From contig NCEE01000018.1 of NCBI GenBank assembly GCA_002280555.1, positions 42,740-106,739 of the forward strand: DNA of 64,000 bases, written 5' to 3'. Below the pieces are notes generated by a model. That model was not told the origin of the DNA. It searched no databases and worked only from the letters and a program-made list of their open reading frames with translations. Positions within the stretch are counted from its first letter, which is position 1. Each line of letters opens with the position of its first letter. The position numbers were made by a program, and so were the translations under genes. This document shows, in pieces, positions 33,175 through 41,364 of this stretch. This stretch comes from Sphingomonas sp. 32-62-10 (GTDB lineage: Bacteria > Pseudomonadota > Alphaproteobacteria > Sphingomonadales > Sphingomonadaceae).

Positions 33175-33857
33175 TGATCTGCTCCGGCATAGCTGAACGG
33201 GCACGCCCAATCACCATCCACCTGGCGCCCGCTATATTGGCGCGCTTCACTCTTCTCGCCGTGACGCGCCAGCATCGGGTTGCGATCGCCCGCCAGTGCT
33301 TCGTCGCGGACCATGATCTTTTCGCGCAAGCCCTCATACCGGCCCTCATCGCGCAGGCGCTCGAACTGATCGTGGAGGTTGAAGACCATCGTCGGCCGAT
33401 CGAACCGGCGCGCGGGGCGGCTCGATTGCGGATGCAGTCCCACGATGAAGAAGGCTTCGCCGCCGAAACTCAGCGAGAAATGCGGGTTTTCCGGATCGGG
33501 GCTCACCCGATCGTCATAGGATTGGCCGCGCCATACATCCTTGTCCGACAGCGATTGCACGCGCTGCCAAAGCGCAGATTCAAATTCGGCTTCCGATAGC
33601 GTTTCCGGCCCTTCAAAGATTACCGCAAGACTTCTGAACAACGTTGGCTCGGCGCGATATTGGGCGGCAAAACGCAACAATCCTTCATGGATACGCAAAT
33701 CGTCCCAGGCGCTGGTGATGGTATCGCAGGCGAGCACCTCTAGCGTGCCCCGGGCGAGCGCCGCCTTTGCGCCTACACAGGGAAATCCCTTGTCTTCGAC
33801 ATGCGCGAAGAGTTGCGCTTCCAGCGTGTGCTGGGCATCATGTTGCCACGGAAACAT
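33171..33857 (-). CDS. YqcI/YcgG family protein (GntA-like heme N-oxygenase family)
   Basis: The 228-residue protein has FPCVGAKAALARG, YRAEPTLFRSLAVIFEGP, VSPDPENPHFSLSFGGEAFFIVGLHP split over 115-140, SSRPARRFDRPTMVFNLHDQFERLR, NPMLARHGEKSEARQYSGR and WACPF. This is the PF08892 pattern; the family includes heme-dependent guanidine N-hydroxylases such as GntA of guanitoxin biosynthesis. The ATG at 33857 fits the family start MFPWQHDAQHT; a longer frame would run into hmgA. It overlaps the DUF1989 gene by four bases. An N-oxygenase of arginine-like compounds is plausible but unproven here. Confidence 0.83.
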   Translation of the reverse strand: MFPWQHDAQHTLEAQLFAHVEDKGFPCVGAKAALARGTLEVLACDTITSAWDDLRIHEGLLRFAAQYRAEPTLFRSLAVIFEGPETLSEAEFESALWQRVQSLSDKDVWRGQSYDDRVSPDPENPHFSLSFGGEAFFIVGLHPQSSRPARRFDRPTMVFNLHDQFERLRDEGRYEGLREKIMVRDEALAGDRNPMLARHGEKSEARQYSGRQVDGDWACPFSYAGADH

Positions 33858-33948
33858 AGACTTAGCCCTGGGTTGATCGATTTGGAATATCGCCACACCA
33901 GACGGCTGAACCCAGCAAGTGGTTCCCGCGAAAATCGATTTATGGCGA

Positions 33949-35259
33949 TCAGCGCGGCAGCTGCGCCTTGGGGAAGCCGTTCCACACCGCATCATAATCC
34001 GGATCAAGCGTTGCTGAGCGCAGCGCCACCTCGGTCGCCTGAAACACCCAGCGGCTCTCGACCATGAACGCCATCGTGCCGTCGATTTTGTGCGGCTTCA
34101 GATCGGCTTTGCTCGCGGCCTCCCAGCTCGCGACATCGGGGCCGTGGCCGGCCATTTGATTGTGGAGCGAGAGCGCGCCGGGCACGAAGCCATCGGCTTT
34201 GGCGTCATAGGCACCCGTGATCAGCCCCATCGCTTCGCTCATCACATTGCGATGAAACCAGGGCGGTCGGAACGTGTCCTCCGCCACCATCCAGCGCGGC
34301 GGGAAGATGACGAAATCGACATTGGCGGTGCCGGGGATGTCGCTGGGCGAGGTGAGCAATGTGAAGATCGACGGATCGGGATGATCGAAGCTGACGGTGT
34401 TGATGGTGTTGAACCGCGCGAGATCATAGCGGCACGGCGCGAGATTGCCGTGCCAGGCAACGACGTCCAGCGGGGAGCGCCCGAGATTGGTGGTCCACAG
34501 CTCGCCGCCGAATTTCTGGACGAGATCGAAATCGCCCTCGACATCCTCGAACCACGCAACCGGGGTTTCGAAGTCGCGGGGGTTGGCGAGGCCATTCGCG
34601 CCGATTGGGCCGAGATCAGGCAGGCGGAACGGCGCGCCGTAATTCTCGGCGACATAACCGCGCGCGCTGCCATCGGGCAACGTCACGCGGAAGCGGACTC
34701 CGCGCGGGATCAGCGCGATCTGGCCGGGGGCGATGTCGATGCGGCCCATTTCGGTCAGCAGGGTGAGGGCGCCCATTTGGGGCACGATAATCAGCTCGCC
34801 GTCACCCGATACGAAGGCGCGATCGGTCATTTCGGTATCGCAGGCATAAAGGTGCACCGCGACGCCGGTCTGGCTCAGCGGGCCACCGCCCGCGACGAGC
34901 ATCGTCGTCAGGCTATCGAGCCAGTCGGCGCCGGGGGTGGCTTTGATCGGTCCCCAGCGTAGCCGGTTGGGGGCGAGCGGCGCGTCGCGGCTGGCGGGCA
35001 CCAAGTTCGGCGCGCCGATATAGGGCGCGAACGCCGGATGCGCCGCGGAAGGGCGTAGCCGATAGAGCCATGACCGCCGGTTCTCGGCCCGCGGCGCGGT
35101 GAAGGCAGTGCCGCTCAACTGCTCAGCATAAAGGCCGAATGCGGGCCGCTGTGGCGAATTCTGCCCGACCGGCAGCGCGTCAGGCACGGCCTCAGTGCTG
35201 AAGTGATTGCCGAAGCCGGTCATATATCCACTGTCGTCATGCTGAACTTGTTTCAGCAT
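33949..35259 (-). CDS. hmgA: Homogentisate 1,2-dioxygenase
   Basis: The 436-residue non-heme iron enzyme opens the ring of homogentisate in tyrosine breakdown. The conserved start region GYMTGFGNHFSTEAVPDALP is followed by NSPQRPAFGLYAEQLSGTAF; HGNLAPCRYDL, FPPRWMVAEDTFRPPWFHRN and a His/Glu-rich end region supply the iron ligands. The ATG at 35259 has a GGAGAAG ribosome-binding site and gives MLKQVQHDDSGYMTGF; residues 1-9 come from the palindromic repeat at 35236-35326. ATG at 35223 would skip them but has no ribosome-binding site. hppD lies upstream on the same strand. Confidence 0.94.
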   Translation of the reverse strand: MLKQVQHDDSGYMTGFGNHFSTEAVPDALPVGQNSPQRPAFGLYAEQLSGTAFTAPRAENRRSWLYRLRPSAAHPAFAPYIGAPNLVPASRDAPLAPNRLRWGPIKATPGADWLDSLTTMLVAGGGPLSQTGVAVHLYACDTEMTDRAFVSGDGELIIVPQMGALTLLTEMGRIDIAPGQIALIPRGVRFRVTLPDGSARGYVAENYGAPFRLPDLGPIGANGLANPRDFETPVAWFEDVEGDFDLVQKFGGELWTTNLGRSPLDVVAWHGNLAPCRYDLARFNTINTVSFDHPDPSIFTLLTSPSDIPGTANVDFVIFPPRWMVAEDTFRPPWFHRNVMSEAMGLITGAYDAKADGFVPGALSLHNQMAGHGPDVASWEAASKADLKPHKIDGTMAFMVESRWVFQATEVALRSATLDPDYDAVWNGFPKAQLPR

Positions 35260-35326
35260 CCACTTCTCCAATCACTCTTTCAGGACTTGTTGCTCGCTGG
35301 ACCCTGAAACGAGTTCAGGGTGACGG
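35236..35326. repeat. Palindromic repeat overlapping the 5' end of hmgA
   Basis: The arms gtcatgctgaacttgtttca and tgaaacgagttcagggtgac pair across the element; the inner part has a second pair (tttcagcatc, ggaccctgaaac). It spans the space between hppD and hmgA and reaches into the hmgA coding sequence, giving its ribosome-binding site region and first codons. Confidence 0.8.
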
Positions 35327-35334
35327 TTGTTGGA

Positions 35335-36435
35335 CTAGGCCTCTGTGGACGCCGGGATCACCCCGCGGCGCATCTGATCGAGCTCGATGCTTTCGAACAG
35401 CGCCTTGAAATTGCCCTCGCCAAAGCCGTCATTGCCTTTGCGCTGAATAATCTCGAAAAAGATCGGCCCGACCATATTTTCGGTAAAGATCTGCAGCAGC
35501 AGCCCGCCGCCCGTCTCCGGTGAACCGTCGATCAGGATTTTCCGCGCGCGCATTTGCTCCACGTCATGGCCGTGGCCGGGCAGGCGCTTATCGATCAGGT
35601 CGAAATAGGTGTCGATCGTGTCCTGGAAACGGATGCCGTTGGCGCGCAGCGTATCGACGGTCTTGAAGATGTCGTCGGTCGCCATCGCGATGTGCTGAAT
35701 GCCTTCGCCTTTGTAATCCTTAATGAATTCCTCGATTTGCGAATGCTCGTCCTGGCTTTCGTTCAAGGGGATGCGGATCTTGTCGTCGGGCGCGGTCATC
35801 GCCTTGCTGACGAGTGCGGTCGCCTTGCCCTCGATGTCGAAGAAGCGGATTTCGCGGAAGTTGAAGATGCGCTCGTAATAATCGGCCCAGTAATTCATGC
35901 GCCCGCGCATCAGATTGTGCGTCAAGTGATCGAGCGTGTGGAGGCCGACGCTGTTGTCGTCCGGTGTCGCGCCGGGGACGGGCTCGAAATCGATGTCATA
36001 GATGGTCGTGTCGCCACGCCGGTCGACCAGATAAAGGTTCGCGCCGCCAATGCCCTCGATCGCCGGGATGTTGAGTTCGGCCGGGCCAACCTTGCCTTCG
36101 ACCGGCACCGCGCCACGTTCGGTCGCGAGCTTCACTGCCTTGGCGGCATCGGCGACACGAAACGCCATTGCGTTGGCGGAGGGGCCATGGGTGTCGCGAA
36201 AACCGGCGACCTGGCCGGCATTTTCCATGTTGAGCAGGAAATTGATGTCGCCCTGCGCATAGCGGCGGACATTCTTCGAGCGATGCGTGCCGACATGCGT
36301 GAAGCCCATCTTGACGAACAGATCGGCGAGCGCCTCCGGATCGGGCGAGGTGAATTCGACGAATTCGAAGCCATTGAGGCCCATGGGGTTTTCGTGCTTG
36401 GTGGCGGGCAGGGGGGCGTTCGCGGTCGTCGTCAT
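35335..36435 (-). CDS. hppD: 4-Hydroxyphenylpyruvate dioxygenase
   Basis: The 366-residue iron enzyme converts 4-hydroxyphenylpyruvate to homogentisate, the substrate of the neighbouring hmgA. Iron ligands are in LDHLTHNLMRGRMNYWADYY (first His), GIQHIAMATDDI (second His) and GPIFFEIIQRKGNDGFGEGN (Glu); substrate-binding FGEGNFKALFESIE follows. The N-terminal half has the second vicinal-oxygen-chelate domain (NGFEFVEFTSPDPEALADLF). A 5' region with tatata on the reverse strand near 36476 may be the promoter. Together with hmgA it makes a tyrosine-degradation unit. Confidence 0.96.
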   Translation of the reverse strand: MTTTANAPLPATKHENPMGLNGFEFVEFTSPDPEALADLFVKMGFTHVGTHRSKNVRRYAQGDINFLLNMENAGQVAGFRDTHGPSANAMAFRVADAAKAVKLATERGAVPVEGKVGPAELNIPAIEGIGGANLYLVDRRGDTTIYDIDFEPVPGATPDDNSVGLHTLDHLTHNLMRGRMNYWADYYERIFNFREIRFFDIEGKATALVSKAMTAPDDKIRIPLNESQDEHSQIEEFIKDYKGEGIQHIAMATDDIFKTVDTLRANGIRFQDTIDTYFDLIDKRLPGHGHDVEQMRARKILIDGSPETGGGLLLQIFTENMVGPIFFEIIQRKGNDGFGEGNFKALFESIELDQMRRGVIPASTEA

Positions 36436-36524
36436 GGCAGGGGTCTCCGTGGCGGCAGATGGTATCAGATGAAACTATATAGCGGGTTTGGGGGTGGTGG
36501 TCTAGCTGCGCCTTTTGCTTCCTG

Positions 36525-36548
36525 CACTCCGACACTCCGACACTCCGG
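36525..36548. repeat. Short tandem repeat, three 8-base units
   Basis: The unit cactccga is repeated twice exactly, then a third time with one change (cactccgg). It lies in the 240-base gap (36436-36675) between hppD and the DUF1275 gene, which otherwise holds only promoter-like sequence. It may vary in copy number. Confidence 0.65.
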
Positions 36549-36675
36549 CCTCGTGCTGGGGCCCACAGTTCCCCGAACGATGCGGCCCGAAGACTGCTCA
36601 AAACGAACCCGATCAGAGGATGTGCTATAGCCGCTAAAATTTCCCATCCACCCCCACACCCCCTAAACCCCCCGG

Positions 36676-37335
36676 ATGAAATCCTTCGACCGCCATGAGC
36701 GCCTGCTCGCCATCAGCCTTTCGGCGCTGGCTGGCTATGTCGATGCGGTGGGGTATCTCATCACCGGCGGGTTCTTCGTTTCATTCATGAGCGGCAATTC
36801 GACGCGGCTGGGGGTCGATATTGCCGATATGTCCGCCAATGCGGGCGTCGCCGCTTTGCTGATCGGCAGCTTCGTCGTTGGCGTCATCATCGCCTCACTG
36901 ATTGGTCGGGCGGCGGGGGGGCGACACCGTACTGTGGTGCCGGTGCTGATGGTCGTGCTGCTCGCCGCCGCGGCGGGGCTTGGCGACATGCGCGAGGACC
37001 GGTTGACCGCGATCCTGATGGCGGTCGCGATGGGGGTGGAGAATATCTTCTTCGCCACCGGCACCGATGTTCGCGTCGGGCTCACCTATATGACCGGGCG
37101 GCTGGTGAAGATCGGCCAGCAACTTGCGGCCGCGCTGACAGGCGAGGATCGCTGGGGCTGGGTGCCGCATGTGCTGCTCTGGGCCGGGCTGATGAGCGGC
37201 GGGGTGGCGGGGGCGGTCGCGTATCTGTTCATCGGTAGCGATGCGTTGTGGATTGCGGTCGCCGCAGCTGTAGTGATTGCGGTTCTTGCCAGGGGGGCGG
37301 GTGCCGTAGCGAAATCAAGCCCGGGTCTGGACTAA
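36676..37335 (+). CDS. DUF1275 (YoaK) family membrane protein
   Basis: The 219-residue protein has six predicted helices and the family signature AGYVDAVGYLITGGFFVSFMSGNSTRLG (about 19-46, split here by position), plus GVENIFFATGTDVRVGLTYMTGRLVKIGQ near 117-145. DUF1275 members are widespread and of unknown transport function. Starts at ATG 36676. An 85-base palindrome separates it from the MarR gene downstream. Confidence 0.92.
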   Translation: MKSFDRHERLLAISLSALAGYVDAVGYLITGGFFVSFMSGNSTRLGVDIADMSANAGVAALLIGSFVVGVIIASLIGRAAGGRHRTVVPVLMVVLLAAAAGLGDMREDRLTAILMAVAMGVENIFFATGTDVRVGLTYMTGRLVKIGQQLAAALTGEDRWGWVPHVLLWAGLMSGGVAGAVAYLFIGSDALWIAVAAAVVIAVLARGAGAVAKSSPGLD

Positions 37336-37347
37336 CGATCGAAAATG

Positions 37348-37432
37348 TCCCTTCACGTTCCTTGTGCTCCCGCGAAGGCGGGAGCCCAGTCTGCGCCCCC
37401 GCCTTCGCGGGGACACAAGGAACGTAAGGGAA
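37348..37432. repeat. 85-base near-perfect palindrome upstream of marR
   Basis: The outer arms tcccttcacgttccttgtg and cacaaggaacgtaaggga pair, continuing inward with cccgcgaaggcggg and cccgccttcgcggg. It lies between the DUF1275 stop and the MarR-type start, ending 10 bases before the ATG. It is related in its inner arms to the repeat at 2551-2627. It may terminate the upstream gene or influence marR translation. Confidence 0.78.
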
Positions 37433-37442
37433 CGAGCCCAGT

Positions 37443-37895
37443 ATGACCAAGCTCAAGCTCGACGCCTTCCTGCCCTATCGTCTGTCGATCGCCTCGAACC
37501 GTGTCTCATCGGCGGTAGCGACGGCCTATCAAGCCCTGTTCGCGCTCAAGATTCCCGAATGGCGGCTGATTGCGGTGATCGCGGAAGGGCAGGCGATGAC
37601 ACAGCAGGCGCTGGGTGCCGCCACGCAAATGGACAAGGTAACGGTAAGCCGTGCTGCGATTGCACTTGTCGATCGCGGACTGGTGAAGCGCGCGCCCAAC
37701 CCGGATGATCAGCGGTCGCATCTTTTGTCGCTCAGCAAAGCCGGGCAGGCGCTTTACGAGAGTGTGGTGCCGAAGGCGTTGGCGCTCGAGGCGGAGATTT
37801 TCGCCGGGTTTTCGGCAGACGAGTTAGCGCAGTTCGCCGAAATGCTGGCGCGGATTGAGGCGGCGGCGGCGCAGTTATCGCCCGAACAGGGTTGA
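37443..37895 (+). CDS. MarR family transcriptional regulator
   Basis: The 150-residue winged-helix protein has the dimerisation start YRLSIASNRVSSAVATAYQ, the DNA-binding helices MTQQALGAATQMDKVTVSRAAIALVDRGLV (about 51-80) and the wing KRAPNPDDQRSHLLSLSKAGQALY. Such regulators repress nearby genes until a phenolic or other ligand binds. Its target is not clear; the neighbours are the tyrosine pathway and DUF1275 upstream and glcB downstream. Confidence 0.93.
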   Translation: MTKLKLDAFLPYRLSIASNRVSSAVATAYQALFALKIPEWRLIAVIAEGQAMTQQALGAATQMDKVTVSRAAIALVDRGLVKRAPNPDDQRSHLLSLSKAGQALYESVVPKALALEAEIFAGFSADELAQFAEMLARIEAAAAQLSPEQG

Positions 37896-37937
37896 AACCT
37901 GCGCCCGGGCTGGCTTAGGGCAACCACACTTCTCTCG

Positions 37938-38016
37938 CCCGTTCGTTTCGAGCGAAGTCGAGAAACATGCCCCGAACGCGGCGCAGGGTGTCTCGACTTC
38001 GCTCGACACGAACGGG
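37938..38016. repeat. Intergenic palindromic repeat, 'gagcgaagtcgaga' family
   Basis: The outer arms cccgttcgtttcgagcgaag and cttcgctcgacacgaacggg pair across about 40 bases containing a second short hairpin. It lies between marR and glcB, 57 bases before the glcB start. Same family as 27989-28058 and 61857-61928, with slightly different ends. Confidence 0.82.
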
Positions 38017-38073
38017 AAGCGGAGTGACTCTCCCGCCTCCCCAGGCCCGTCATTGCCCATCTTAGGAGGAATC

Positions 38074-40161
38074 ATGTCCGCATCCGTCGACCGCGCCGGC
38101 CTGAAGGTCGCCGCCGAGCTTGCCGAATTTGTCGAAACGCAGGTACTGTCGGGCCTTGGCATCGCCGCCGATGGCTGGTGGCAGGGCGTGGCGGATATCT
38201 TCGCGCAGTTCGCTCCCGAGAACGCTGCATTGCTCGCCAAGCGCGAGACGCTGCAGGCAGCGATCGATGCGCGCTATAAGGCGGGCGAGCCGGTCGACGA
38301 GGCGTTCCTGCGCGAGATCGGCTATCTGGTGCCCGAGCCCGCACCCTTCAAGATCGGCACCGAAAATGTCGATGCCGAGATTGCGACGATGGCCGGCCCA
38401 CAGCTGGTCGTGCCGATCCTCAACGCGCGCTTCGTGCTCAACGCGGCCAATGCCCGCTGGGGCAGCCTGTACGATGCGTTTTACGGCACCGATGCGCTGC
38501 CGGGTGCGGCAAAGCCGGGTGGGTATGATACCGAGCGCGGGAGCCAGGTGATCGCGGCGGCGAAGGCGTTTCTCGATCAGGCGGTGCCGCTCGCATCGGG
38601 AAGCTGGGCTGATTTGGGTGACCCTTCGGGGGGTATCGCGATTGCAGACCCCGCTCAATATGTCGGGAAATCCGGCAAAGGGCGGCTGTTCCGCCACAAC
38701 GGGCTCCATATCGAGGTCGTTTTCGACGGTGAGTCCGCCATCGGCCGTAGCGACCCGTCGGGCATATCCGACGTCATCCTCGAATCCGCGCTGACAACGA
38801 TCTGCGACCTCGAGGATTCGATCGCTGCAGTCGACGCCGAAGACAAGGTCGCGGCGTACAGCAATTGGCTCGGGCTGATGAAGGGCGATCTGGAGGAGAC
38901 GTTCGACAAGGGCGGCAAGGCCCTCACGCGCCGCCTGAACGCTGACCGCGTTTACATCGGTGCGCATGGCGACGAGATCACGCTTCCCGGTCGCTCGCTG
39001 CTGTTCGTGCGCAATGTCGGTCATCTGATGACCACGCCTGCCATCCACCTCGCCGATGGCAGCGAAGCGCCCGAGGGCATCCTCGACGCGATTATGACCT
39101 CAACGATCGCGCTTTACGACCTGCGCTCGCTGGGCAAGCTGAAGAACAGCCGTACCGGCAGCGTCTATATCGTGAAACCCAAGATGCACGGGCCGGAGGA
39201 ATGCGGCTTCACCAACCGGCTGTTCGACGCGGTCGAGGATTTACTCGGCCTCGCGCGCCACACCATCAAGGTCGGCGTGATGGACGAGGAGCGGCGAACC
39301 TCGGCCAATCTCGCGGCGTGCATCGAGGCAGTGAAGGACCGCATCGTCTTCATCAACACCGGCTTCCTCGATCGCACGGGTGACGAGATGCACACCGCGA
39401 TGCACGGCGGCGCGATGATCCCCAAGGCCGAGATGAAGGCGAGTGCCTGGATCAAGGCTTATGAGGACCGCAACGTCCGCATTGGCCTCGCGCATGGCCT
39501 GTCGGGCAAGGCGCAGATCGGGAAGGGCATGTGGGCAGCACCCGACCGGATGGCGGACATGATGGAGCAAAAGATCGGCCACCCTATGAGTGGCGCTAAC
39601 ACCGCCTGGGTGCCATCTCCCACCGCCGCGACGCTCCACGCGATGCATTATCACAAGGTCGATGTGTTCGCGCGGCAGCGCGAGATCGCGCACGAAGCGA
39701 TCCCCGCGCTTGACGGCCTGTTGACGGTGCCCTTCGCGGGCGGGCGTAACTGGACCGCGGAAGAAGTCGCACGCGAGTTGGATAACAATGCGCAAGGCAT
39801 CCTCGGCTATGTGGTGCGCTGGATCGATCAGGGCATCGGCTGTTCGAAAGTGCCTGACATCAACGATATCGGCTTGATGGAAGACCGCGCGACCCTGCGG
39901 ATCAGCTCGCAGCATATCGCCAATTGGCTGCTCCACGGCGTGGCGACCAAGGCTGATGTCGACGCCGCGTTCGAGCGGATGGCAGCAAAGGTTGACGCGC
40001 AGAACGCAGGCGATCCGCTTTACCACCCAATGGCAGGCAATTCGGAAAGCATCGCGCTCAACGCTGCGCGCGCGCTGGTGTTTGAAGGGGTGAGCCAGCC
40101 AAGTGGCTATACCGAACCATTACTGCATGCATACCGGGCAAAGGTGAAAGCGGCAGCGTAA
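38074..40161 (+). CDS. glcB: Malate synthase G
   Basis: The 695-residue enzyme condenses glyoxylate and acetyl-CoA to malate. Single-chain isoform G is shown by length and by LNARFVLNAANARWGSLYDAFYGTD, GRSLLFVRNVGHLMTTPAI, SRTGSVYIVKPKMHGPEECGF (catalytic Arg and Glu region), RRTSANLAACIEAVKDRIVFINTGFLDRTGDEMHT and the late AGRNWTAEEV block. ATG 38074 has the strong ribosome-binding site TAGGAGGA; the open frame back to 37855 lies across marR and a repeat. No isocitrate lyase in the window. A 13-base stem follows as terminator. Confidence 0.96.
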   Translation: MSASVDRAGLKVAAELAEFVETQVLSGLGIAADGWWQGVADIFAQFAPENAALLAKRETLQAAIDARYKAGEPVDEAFLREIGYLVPEPAPFKIGTENVDAEIATMAGPQLVVPILNARFVLNAANARWGSLYDAFYGTDALPGAAKPGGYDTERGSQVIAAAKAFLDQAVPLASGSWADLGDPSGGIAIADPAQYVGKSGKGRLFRHNGLHIEVVFDGESAIGRSDPSGISDVILESALTTICDLEDSIAAVDAEDKVAAYSNWLGLMKGDLEETFDKGGKALTRRLNADRVYIGAHGDEITLPGRSLLFVRNVGHLMTTPAIHLADGSEAPEGILDAIMTSTIALYDLRSLGKLKNSRTGSVYIVKPKMHGPEECGFTNRLFDAVEDLLGLARHTIKVGVMDEERRTSANLAACIEAVKDRIVFINTGFLDRTGDEMHTAMHGGAMIPKAEMKASAWIKAYEDRNVRIGLAHGLSGKAQIGKGMWAAPDRMADMMEQKIGHPMSGANTAWVPSPTAATLHAMHYHKVDVFARQREIAHEAIPALDGLLTVPFAGGRNWTAEEVARELDNNAQGILGYVVRWIDQGIGCSKVPDINDIGLMEDRATLRISSQHIANWLLHGVATKADVDAAFERMAAKVDAQNAGDPLYHPMAGNSESIALNAARALVFEGVSQPSGYTEPLLHAYRAKVKAAA

Positions 40162-40168
40162 GGCACAA

Positions 40169-40197
40169 GCGACGGTCGCGATTATCGCGACCGTCGC
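40169..40197. terminator. Hairpin between convergent glcB and VOC genes
   Basis: A perfect 13-base stem, gcgacggtcgcga with tcgcgaccgtcgc, has a three-base loop, seven bases after the glcB stop and 11 before the VOC gene end. It has no T run, so it may be a shared, possibly rho-assisted, end for both genes. Confidence 0.7.
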
Positions 40198-40208
40198 CGC
40201 GCACCACC

Positions 40209-40586
40209 TTAAACGAAGGCGATCACGCCGATCTTGTTGCCGGTGGGGTCGCGCAAGCGTGCTGCCGTCGCACCAGGAATCGGGGCCGGGGCAGGCGCGT
40301 CCTCGCTCGTGCCGCCATTGGCGAGCCCAGCGGCATACCAGGCGTCGACCTGATCCTTCGATGCGGCCTTGAACATGATCGTGCCGCCATTGGCATGCGT
40401 GGCTGGATTGCCGTCCAGCGTGTCAGAGATGAAGAACAGGCCCGTTGCGGGATCGCCATACATGTATGCGCTCGGTTGTTCGCGGAACTTGCCCTTGCTC
40501 GGAATGCCGATCGTCGCCAGCGTGGCGTCATAAAAGCGTTTCGAGGCTTCAAGATCGGTGGCACCCACCATGACGTGAAAATACAT
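40209..40586 (-). CDS. VOC (glyoxalase/bleomycin-resistance fold) protein
   Basis: The 125-residue protein begins MYFHVMVGATDLEASKRFYDATLATIG, a first beta-alpha-beta unit, and ends RLRDPTGNKIGVIAFV with the last metal-ligand position. The usual Glu there is replaced by Gly-Val in the IGVIAF segment, so metal binding is uncertain. ATG at 40586 has an AGGAG ribosome-binding site. It is divergent from the TetR regulator at 40705 and likely under its control. Confidence 0.87.
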   Translation of the reverse strand: MYFHVMVGATDLEASKRFYDATLATIGIPSKGKFREQPSAYMYGDPATGLFFISDTLDGNPATHANGGTIMFKAASKDQVDAWYAAGLANGGTSEDAPAPAPIPGATAARLRDPTGNKIGVIAFV

Positions 40587-40621
40587 GGGAACTCCTGTTT
40601 GTTGTATCTTTCGGGTCTGAT

Positions 40622-40692
40622 ACCTATCGATAGATAGGCGATCCGCTTTGTTCAAAACGCAGTCGATCGTCAACGACTATCAAACGATAGGT
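40622..40692. promoter_or_regulatory. Candidate TetR operators in the VOC / tetR divergent region
   Basis: cctatc and gatagg form an inverted repeat at 40623-40638 with a four-base spacer, overlapping the palindrome ctatcgatag. A further copy of the half-site, cgatagg, is at 40685-40691 just ahead of the tetR start, and actatc at 40677-40682 faces it. The same hexamer in both positions suggests two binding sites for the divergent TetR regulator. Confidence 0.55.
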
Positions 40693-40704
40693 AGTTTAAT
40701 TTCT

Positions 40705-41283
40705 ATGACCATTGCGCCCAATGCGACCGCTTCTTCGATCCTCGATGCTGCACAGCGGATGATGATGACCGTCGGCTATAATGGCCTCAGTTTCCGCGAT
40801 GTGGCTGCCGCGGTCGGCATCAAGAGCGCGAGCGTCCATTATCATTACCCTACCAAGGGCCAATTGGGGGCCGCGGTGGCGCGGCGCTATACCGATCGCC
40901 TGGTTGCGCATCTCGGCGCTATTGATCAGTCCGGTGCTGATCCACGTGCGGCCCTCGCCGCCTATGTCGCCGCGATTCGGACGACGTTGGAATCGGACGG
41001 CAAGATGTGCCTGTGCGGGATGCTGGCGGCGGAAATCGATGCCGTTCCGCCCGAGGTAAAGGCCGAGGTTCGGCGCTTTGTCGATCTTAATGTCGACTGG
41101 ATTGCCGCCATTATTGCGCGTGCAACTGGCGGTGATCCGTCCTGCGACTCCGTTCGGGATCACGCGATGGCGTTGTTTGCCGCTCTGGAAGGCGCGATGA
41201 TGATTGCCCGTGGTTCAGGCGATTTCGCTCGTTTTGATGCGATGACGGCACAGTTGGGCCGCTCTGGCCTTTGGCCGCGATAA
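40705..41283 (+). CDS. TetR/AcrR family transcriptional regulator
   Basis: The 192-residue protein has an N-terminal helix-turn-helix, ILDAAQRMMMTVGYNGLSFRDVAAAVGIKSASVHYHYPTKGQL (about 11-55, shown in parts), the TetR signature. The ligand domain has KMCLCGMLAAEIDAVPPEV, a pattern of the LmrA/YxaF-like TetR group. ATG at 40705 follows the usual length; the frame back to 40648 reads through the operator region. It probably controls itself and the VOC gene. Confidence 0.92.
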   Translation: MTIAPNATASSILDAAQRMMMTVGYNGLSFRDVAAAVGIKSASVHYHYPTKGQLGAAVARRYTDRLVAHLGAIDQSGADPRAALAAYVAAIRTTLESDGKMCLCGMLAAEIDAVPPEVKAEVRRFVDLNVDWIAAIIARATGGDPSCDSVRDHAMALFAALEGAMMIARGSGDFARFDAMTAQLGRSGLWPR

Positions 41284-41364
41284 GCAGGGTAACGCAACCA
41301 AACCCATCCCCTTTGCGTTGCAAATCAAAATCGAATATCGGGTATGGGCACAGGAGGTGCCGAA

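Noticed and set aside
34090..34962. 290-residue forward frame opposite hmgA
   Set aside because: Antisense of a clear enzyme with repeated Ala/Arg/Gly composition; no motif.
38062..39048. Reverse frame of 328 residues opposite glcB
   Set aside because: Shadow of the malate synthase gene; composition-driven.
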